From the NCBI RefSeq assembly GCF_008711465.1, contig NZ_VXKQ01000024.1:1-60534 (forward strand): a stretch of DNA of 60,534 bases, given 5' to 3'. The stretch comes from Francisella sp. SYW-9. GTDB lineage: Bacteria > Pseudomonadota > Gammaproteobacteria > Francisellales > Francisellaceae. Positions 55,717 to 60,534 of this stretch are shown here, in pieces; position 1 is the first letter of the stretch; every line of letters begins with the position of its first letter. Below the pieces are notes generated by a model. The model was not told where the DNA came from. It searched no databases and worked only from the letters and a program-made list of their open reading frames with translations. A program made the position numbers and the translations under genes.

Positions 55717-56811
55717 CTATTTCTTAAATAAGTTTAAAACTCTAGACTTTAAAATGCGAATTATACTTTTATTTCTTTCTAACTCTAATGATTCCTTCAA
55801 GGTTCTTATGTATTCATTACACTCTTTTATAGTAGATTCTCTAGAATCAATAATTTTATTTATAGGGCCATCACTATCTATTATAACAGTTGCTAACATA
55901 GTAATGATTTTTTGAATATCCTTTGATTGATAATTTTCTATCACCAACTTCGAAAATGCTTCTGAACTAATATTTTTAATTGTGTAATAAAACTGTTCAT
56001 AGAATTTATACTTATACTTTTCATCAAATTTATAAGCATAGTCAACAAGTGCGGCTAAGATTTCTATTGTTTGGTGATCAGCAGAATTTTTACTCCATTC
56101 TCCTTTATCGTGTACTCGCCAAACTGACATCACCTCATCAAAATATTTAACAGGTCCTAAAGTCATAAAAGCCAATGTCATATAGACATCTCCTCCACAA
56201 CCACCATAAAAATAACCATTAATTAAAGATCTGAAATTAGTATCATATCGATAAACCCAAGAACTTGTTTGAAAATAACAGTTTCCTAAATACTCTTCAA
56301 ATGTATATACATCTTTATTATGAATATTTTGAGACGCCAATTCAGCATTTTGACCATTTCTTAAATATACACTAGCATGTGCAGAACCTACAAACTCAGA
56401 GTTTTTTTCAAGAAAGCTTATCTGTTTTTTTAACTTTAATGAATCTGTCCAGTAATCATCTCCATCACAAAGAGCTAAATACTTACTATCCACACCTTTC
56501 ATAATTCGTGGCAACTCAGAAGGTATTAGCTTAACTCCTTGACTCCACTGATTCTCTAATTCAAATATGGGTTTAATAATGTTGGGATAATTGAGACAAT
56601 ACTTTCGAATAATATCAGACGTAGTATCCGTTGAAGCATCATCTCTAACAATCACCTCAAAAGCAAAGTCTGTTTCTTGCATAAGAAAGCTATCTAACGC
56701 CTGGCTTATAAATTGTTCTTGATTATATGTTTGGCATAGAATAGTCACTAAAGGGTTTTTATCAGTATTTTTCCAACCTTTTACAATATCTTCTTCACTT
56801 CGTGTAATCAA
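55717..56811 (-). CDS. Family 2 glycosyltransferase (paralogue set A, copy 3)
   Basis: A 364-residue GT-A transferase: PLVTILCQTYNQEQFISQAL, FEVIVRDDASTDTTSDIIRK and LCDGDDYWTDSLKLKKQISF (metal motif DGDDYW), AHASVYL, YRYDTNFRSLINGYFYG, ECNEYIRTLKESLELE. The set A layout is complete. It is the first gene of the minus-strand polysaccharide cluster as seen here and divergent from the plus-strand module. Donor unknown. Confidence 0.85.
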   Translation of the reverse strand: MITRSEEDIVKGWKNTDKNPLVTILCQTYNQEQFISQALDSFLMQETDFAFEVIVRDDASTDTTSDIIRKYCLNYPNIIKPIFELENQWSQGVKLIPSELPRIMKGVDSKYLALCDGDDYWTDSLKLKKQISFLEKNSEFVGSAHASVYLRNGQNAELASQNIHNKDVYTFEEYLGNCYFQTSSWVYRYDTNFRSLINGYFYGGCGGDVYMTLAFMTLGPVKYFDEVMSVWRVHDKGEWSKNSADHQTIEILAALVDYAYKFDEKYKYKFYEQFYYTIKNISSEAFSKLVIENYQSKDIQKIITMLATVIIDSDGPINKIIDSRESTIKECNEYIRTLKESLELERNKSIIRILKSRVLNLFKK

Positions 56812-57052
56812 CGTTATATCTCCTAATTATTAAATCTCATTTTCATTATGTTTAACTTAAACTTTAAATTCAATAGCTTAACATTAAGTATACTATTTTA
56901 AAATTATTCGTATCTAATAATTAAAAAATAACTTCTTCTGCTCTCAACAAAAAAGAACATTTAATACAAATAACTTTTTGCTATTACATCAGTGGATAGT
57001 CTATAATATTACTAAGCTATTACACACATATCATATTATCGTTAGCAGAAAT

Positions 57053-57080
57053 TTGACTTTGTGCGAGTCTTTCTTATTTA
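57053..57080 (+). promoter_or_regulatory. Candidate promoter of the plus-strand acyltransferase-WbqC-wecE module
   Basis: TTGACT (57053-57058), 16 bases, then TATTTA (57075-57080). It is a moderate match and overlaps the hairpin at 57068-57087. A start just beyond would leave a leader of about 50 bases before the ATG at 57137. Confidence 0.35.
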
Positions 57081-57087
57081 AGAAAGA
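57068..57087 (+). terminator. Hairpin followed by T runs in the divergent spacer
   Basis: TCTTTCTTA-TT-TAAGAAAGA is a perfect 9-base inverted repeat, followed by TTTTTAAATTTTTT. This has the form of a weak intrinsic terminator reading rightward, but the stem is A/T-rich. As no gene ends upstream on the plus strand, it may instead be a leader attenuator or a chance structure. Confidence 0.35.
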
Positions 57088-57136
57088 TTTTTAAATTTTT
57101 TATATAAAACTTATCAAAGAGGTTTAACAATTCTTT

Positions 57137-57802
57137 ATGCAAAAAAATATTATTATTTATGGTAAGGGTGATTTTGCAAAACAAATGTTACACTATTTTA
57201 ATACAGACTCAAATTACAAAGTCACTGCTTTTTGTGTGGATAATAATTATTTAACAAATAGCACTTTTTGTGACTTGCCTATAGTTTCTTTTAATGATGT
57301 TGAACTTAGATATCCTCCTAGCAGATTTTCAGCATTTGTAGCGATAGGTTACTCAAATATGAGAGCAAGAAAAAAGCTATTTGAAAATATTAAAGCAAAA
57401 GGCTATAGTTGTATAAATTATATAAGCTCTATGGCGATTATAGACTCTAGTATCCAAATAGGCGAAAACAATGTTATATTACAAAACTCAGTGATCGAGC
57501 CTCACGTTAAAATTAGAAATAATAATATAATTTGGTCGTCTTGTAATATATGTCATGATGTTAATATTCATAGCAATTCATTTATAGCTTCTCAAGCTTT
57601 AATAGGAGGTTTTTCTATCATTAAAGATAATTGCTTTATAGGTTTTAATAGCACTATTATTCAGAATATTACTCTAGAAGCAGAAACTTTAATAGGTGCT
57701 AAAACACTAGTTCTAAAGAATACACAAAAATATTCAAAATACGTAGGAACTCCTGCTAGACAAGTTTCAAGTCACAAAGAAGAAGGAATAAAAATATTAT
57801 GA
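57137..57802 (+). CDS. NeuD/PglD-type hexapeptide acyltransferase (module 2)
   Basis: A 221-residue relative of the gene at 53139: IIIYGKGDFAKQMLHYFNTD, FCVDNNYLTNSTFCDLPIVS, YPPSRFSAFVAIGYSNMRAR, then the beta-helix IGENNVILQNSVIEPHVKIR to GFNSTIIQNITLEAETLIGA and GTPARQV. It would acylate a 4-amino-4,6-dideoxy sugar nucleotide. Three Cys/His positions differ from the module 1 copy, so specificity may differ. Its stop overlaps the WbqC start by 4 bases. AGAGG lies about 13 bases before the ATG. Confidence 0.83.
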   Translation: MQKNIIIYGKGDFAKQMLHYFNTDSNYKVTAFCVDNNYLTNSTFCDLPIVSFNDVELRYPPSRFSAFVAIGYSNMRARKKLFENIKAKGYSCINYISSMAIIDSSIQIGENNVILQNSVIEPHVKIRNNNIIWSSCNICHDVNIHSNSFIASQALIGGFSIIKDNCFIGFNSTIIQNITLEAETLIGAKTLVLKNTQKYSKYVGTPARQVSSHKEEGIKIL

Positions 57803-58512
57803 AAAAAATAGCCATTTTACAATCAAACTATATCCCTTGGAAAGGATACTTTGACCTTATAAATATGGTTGATGAATTCATTTTATATGATGATGTACAA
57901 TACACTAAAAATGATTGGCGAAATCGAAATAAAATAAAAACACCTCAAGGGCTACAATGGCTCACTATTCCAGTCTATCAGAAAAGTTTAGAACAAAAAA
58001 TAAATGAAACACAGATAGCTAAGAATAACTGGTGCAAAAAACACTGGAATACAATATTAAACAATTATTCAAAGGCAAATCACTTTAAAAACCACAAAGA
58101 TATATTTGAGGACTTTTATATGAACTGCTATGAAACTCATCTAAGTAAAATAAATTATAAATTAATTACTATAATCAATCAAATACTAGATATAAAAACA
58201 AAAATAAGATGGTCAAATGAGTTTAAGCTTGAGGGTGGACAAACCGAAAAACTTATAAGCATATGTAAACAATGCAATGCAAATGTATATCTAAGCGGTC
58301 CTGCTGCTAAAGACTATTTTGATGTAAATCTAGCTCAACAAGAGAATATAGATGTTAAATGGATGAATTATAGTGGATACAAAGAATACCAACAACTATA
58401 CCCCCCTTTTGAACATGAAGTAAGTATTCTTGATTTAATTTTTAATGAAGGCAATAATGCTAAAAGCTATTTAAAAAGTTTTAACTCCGGAGATAGAAAT
58501 GATAAATTTTAA
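57799..58512 (+). CDS. WbqC-like family protein (module 2)
   Basis: A 237-residue WbqC family protein: KIAILQSNYIPWKGYFDLIN, VDEFILYDDVQYTKNDWRNR, TPQGLQWLTIPVYQKSLEQK and CKQCNANVYLSGPAAKDYFD. The YDDVQYTKNDWRNR core is nearer the family consensus than the module 1 copy (YDDVNFIKKGYINR). It overlaps the acyltransferase gene by 4 bases and the transaminase gene by 14 bases, so all three are translated as a unit. Confidence 0.9.
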   Translation: MKKIAILQSNYIPWKGYFDLINMVDEFILYDDVQYTKNDWRNRNKIKTPQGLQWLTIPVYQKSLEQKINETQIAKNNWCKKHWNTILNNYSKANHFKNHKDIFEDFYMNCYETHLSKINYKLITIINQILDIKTKIRWSNEFKLEGGQTEKLISICKQCNANVYLSGPAAKDYFDVNLAQQENIDVKWMNYSGYKEYQQLYPPFEHEVSILDLIFNEGNNAKSYLKSFNSGDRNDKF

Positions 58513-59611
58513 TACTCCTTACAAGTTTGAAAATAACTTCGATGAATATCCAACTTGCGGCGATAACAAATACACAAAGTTATGCCATGAGTGGTTTGAA
58601 GATAGTTTTAAATGTAAAAAAGCTCTATTAACTACATCATGCACCCATGCGCTGGAAATGGCTGCTATTTTATTAAATATAAAAAATGATGATGAAGTTA
58701 TTATGCCATCTTATACATTTGTATCTACAGCTAACGCATTCATTTTACGAGGAGCAAAAATAATATTTGTAGATATTCGTCCAGACACTATGAACATAGA
58801 TGAAACTAAAATAGAAGCTGCTATTACACCTAAAACTAAAGTTATTGTTCCTGTACACTATGCAGGTGTTGCTTGTGAAATGGATACTATTATGTCAATT
58901 GCTAAAAAGCATAAGCTCTTTGTTGTTGAGGATGCTGCCCAAGGCGTAATGTCTAGCTATAAAGGTAAAGCATTAGGTACTATTGGTGATATAGGTTGTT
59001 ACAGTTTTCATGAAACAAAGAATTACTCTATGGGTGAAGGTGGAGCAATTATTATTAATAATAGTAAATTCATTGAAAGAGCTGAGATTATAAGAGAGAA
59101 AGGAACAAATAGGTCTAAATTCTTTAGAGGACAAGTTGATAAATATAGCTGGGTTGATATAGGCTCGTCTTATTTACCAAGCGATATATTAGCTTATTAT
59201 TTACATACCCAGTTAATAATAGCCAAGGAAATCAATGACAAACGCTTAAGCCTATGGGAAAACTATTATAATGGTTTAAAATCACTTGCTGATGAAGGAG
59301 TTATTGAACTACCAACCATACCTGGTAATTGTCAACATAATGGACACATGTTTTATATAAAGGTTAAAAACCTAGAAATAAGAAACCTCCTAATCAAGCA
59401 CTTAAAGAATAACAGCATAACAGCTCCATTTCACTATGTTCCTTTGCACAGCTCTAAATATGGCATACAAAATACTAAATTTATAGGCAAAGACGTTTTC
59501 ACAACAATTGAAAGTGAAAGGCTTTTAAGACTACCTATGTTTTATAACATTGAATTAGAAATTATTGAGTATGTAATTGAACAAATAAAATCTTATTTTC
59601 ACAATAGCTAA
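58499..59611 (+). CDS. wecE: dTDP-4-amino-4,6-dideoxygalactose transaminase (WecE/RffA)
   Basis: A 370-residue DegT-family PLP enzyme with strong WecE signatures: TTSCTHALEMAAILL, VIMPSYTFVSTANAFILRGA, VVEDAAQGVMSSYKGKALGT, then IGCYSFHETKNYSMGEGGAI with K174 as the PLP lysine, and WVDIGSSYLPSDILAYYLHT. WecE converts dTDP-4-keto-6-deoxyglucose to dTDP-Fuc4N. Its overlap with WbqC and acyltransferase genes suggests an acylated Fuc4N in the polymer (inference). The 14-base overlap with WbqC means translation starts inside the upstream gene. Confidence 0.9.
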   Translation: MINFNTPYKFENNFDEYPTCGDNKYTKLCHEWFEDSFKCKKALLTTSCTHALEMAAILLNIKNDDEVIMPSYTFVSTANAFILRGAKIIFVDIRPDTMNIDETKIEAAITPKTKVIVPVHYAGVACEMDTIMSIAKKHKLFVVEDAAQGVMSSYKGKALGTIGDIGCYSFHETKNYSMGEGGAIIINNSKFIERAEIIREKGTNRSKFFRGQVDKYSWVDIGSSYLPSDILAYYLHTQLIIAKEINDKRLSLWENYYNGLKSLADEGVIELPTIPGNCQHNGHMFYIKVKNLEIRNLLIKHLKNNSITAPFHYVPLHSSKYGIQNTKFIGKDVFTTIESERLLRLPMFYNIELEIIEYVIEQIKSYFHNS

Positions 59612-59717
59612 TTTATTAACTGTTTAAACTTTTAAACATAAAATTTTTCTAGATTTTAATCAATAAATAATATATCTTCGAAATAGGATGTAAAATTAAC
59701 CTATAGGTAGAATTATT

Positions 59718-60410
59718 TTGAAACAAAAGTTAATAATTTTTGACTTTGCTGATACTCTAGCAATCCAATCACCGACAAAAGAAGAATTGCTTCATAACTT
59801 TATCTTACATGAAATGGGAATAAATATAAGTATATCTAAAATTAAAGAAGTTTATTATTATTCATGCAACATATTTTCACATAGTTTAACTAATATAAAA
59901 AATAAAGAAGAGAGAAAAGATTTTTATAATAGATATAATAACTCTATTCTAGCATTACTTGGTCTTTCCCATATAACAACTAGCGATAAGTTATTTAACT
60001 ATTTTTGCGAAAGTAAACAAAAATGGGTTTTAAAAGATTCTGTAAAACCTTTATTAAATGACTTAAAGCACAATGGCTATTTAATCAGTCTCATTTCAAA
60101 TTTCGATAACAATCTAATTCAAATTTTAGATAACTTAGATATTAAGCACTTGTTCGATTCTACTTTCATCTCCCAAGAAGTAGGACTTAAAAAACCAGAT
60201 TTAGATTTTTTTAAGCTACCTTTAAAAAAACATAATATAATAGCAAAAGATACATTTTTTATTGGAGATAGTTATTACTTAGACTATTTACCTTCTAACA
60301 ACTTAGGGATGCTCTCAATATTATTAGACGAAAATAACATGTTTAGCCCAACTCTAGACATAAATAGAATTAACAATATAAATGATTGTAAGAGAATAAT
60401 TTTAGACTAA
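59718..60410 (+). CDS. HAD-superfamily protein with an altered catalytic motif
   Basis: A 230-residue HAD fold protein starting at TTG 59718 with a weak AGGTAG site. Motif I is IIFDFADTLA: the nucleophile D9 is present but the +2 residue, normally Asp in phosphatases (DxDGT), is A11. Motif II is SLISNFDNNL, motif III the lysine in QEVGLKKPDLDFF, and motif IV FFIGDSYYLDYLP. A missing +2 acid is seen in haloacid dehalogenases (DxYGT) and in some non-phosphatase HADs, so ordinary phosphatase activity is doubtful. It follows wecE after 106 bases and may belong to the polysaccharide genes. Confidence 0.8.
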   Translation: MKQKLIIFDFADTLAIQSPTKEELLHNFILHEMGINISISKIKEVYYYSCNIFSHSLTNIKNKEERKDFYNRYNNSILALLGLSHITTSDKLFNYFCESKQKWVLKDSVKPLLNDLKHNGYLISLISNFDNNLIQILDNLDIKHLFDSTFISQEVGLKKPDLDFFKLPLKKHNIIAKDTFFIGDSYYLDYLPSNNLGMLSILLDENNMFSPTLDINRINNINDCKRIILD

Positions 60411-60428
60411 CTACATAATCGCTTGCTA

Positions 60429-60451
60429 TGGATATAAAAATATCATATCCA
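60429..60451. terminator. Weak hairpin after the HAD gene
   Basis: TGGATAT at 60429-60435 pairs with ATATCCA at 60445-60451. There is no T run next to it, so it is only a possible 3' end for the plus-strand module. The remaining bases to 60534 contain no gene I can support. Confidence 0.25.
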
Positions 60452-60534
60452 ATACCTAAAAAATAGGTTCCATGAACAAAATTTTTGCATAAAGATGTTA
60501 AGTGTATTTAAATAGTTTTGCGAAACAAATAACC

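Larger units (their letters stand above)
56812..57136. other. Divergent spacer of the polysaccharide cluster
   Basis: These 325 bases carry no gene and separate the large minus-strand cluster from the plus-strand module, so they must hold promoters for both. On the plus strand I see the candidate promoter and hairpin listed separately. The minus-strand side has several TATAAT-like sequences and no clear choice. Confidence 0.6.

Overview
The window is from a Francisella-type gammaproteobacterium. The DNA is very AT-rich. It carries a second RNA polymerase alpha subunit (rpoA2), a Francisella-type coiled-coil plus beta-barrel outer-membrane protein (DUF3573/FupA-FslE type), and an O-antigen cluster placed directly after trxA-rho-manB, the position I recall for the F. 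tularensis O-antigen locus. The O-antigen genes differ from those of F. tularensis (ABC transporter export rather than Wzx/Wzy). Many genes are broken. Together this suggests an environmental or fish-associated relative (philomiragia/noatunensis side). The genus is well supported; the species is inference.

Layout. 1-5081: a partial gene, then a five-gene minus-strand operon (TVP38-type membrane protein, mercuric-reductase-like FAD oxidoreductase, CDP-alcohol phosphatidyltransferase, DUF547 exported protein, short SSS symporter). 5373-10020: metabolic and small genes (RraA-like, permuted papain-like protein, DapA-family aldolase, bacterioferritin) and a nonsense-broken small gene. 10069-12134: a TauE/SafE remnant split by a decayed IS256-variant element with perfect 26-bp inverted repeats, then a stand-alone group-II-like reverse transcriptase. 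12201-18067: a minus-strand locus of two related lipoproteins (one with Ig-like repeats), a small membrane protein and a TraF-like S26 peptidase, split by a decayed IS5 element and a serine-recombinase remnant. 18229-22283: lptD, a small outer-membrane barrel, a possible helix-turn-helix protein and a short OstA-like exported protein. 22711-28430: Sua5/YrdC pseudogene, DUF3573 porin, LysR regulator, MAPEG pseudogene, HU and a decayed IS6-family element. 28597-33969: housekeeping block (tRNA-Leu, rpoA2, rarA, palindrome-rich spacer, ppx/gppA, trxA, rho).

34203-60410 is a surface-polysaccharide cluster. On the minus strand, in transcription order: GT2, aminotransferase, WbqC, acyltransferase, methyltransferase, beta-propeller protein, two GT2s, FdtA/FdtC/FdtB-like sugar genes, GT2, rhamnan-synthesis-F-like protein, GT2, Wzm, Wzt, two GT2s, two GT4s, GT2 and ManB. 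Divergently on the plus strand: acyltransferase, WbqC, WecE-like transaminase and a HAD protein. The transaminases all point to amino sugars made from dTDP-4-keto-6-deoxyglucose. The chain would be built in the cytoplasm on a lipid carrier by about ten glycosyltransferases and exported by Wzm/Wzt, whose ATPase has a C-terminal domain of the kind that recognises the chain end. No rmlA/rmlB, wzx, wzy or manC lies in the window.

At least eight genes or elements are visibly broken, several by a single change, so genome decay with insertion-sequence activity is the main theme of 8.7-28.4 kb. The best candidates for something undescribed are the lipoprotein/TraF locus, the stand-alone reverse transcriptase, the palindrome-rich spacer between rarA and ppx, and the two acyltransferase-WbqC-transaminase modules.
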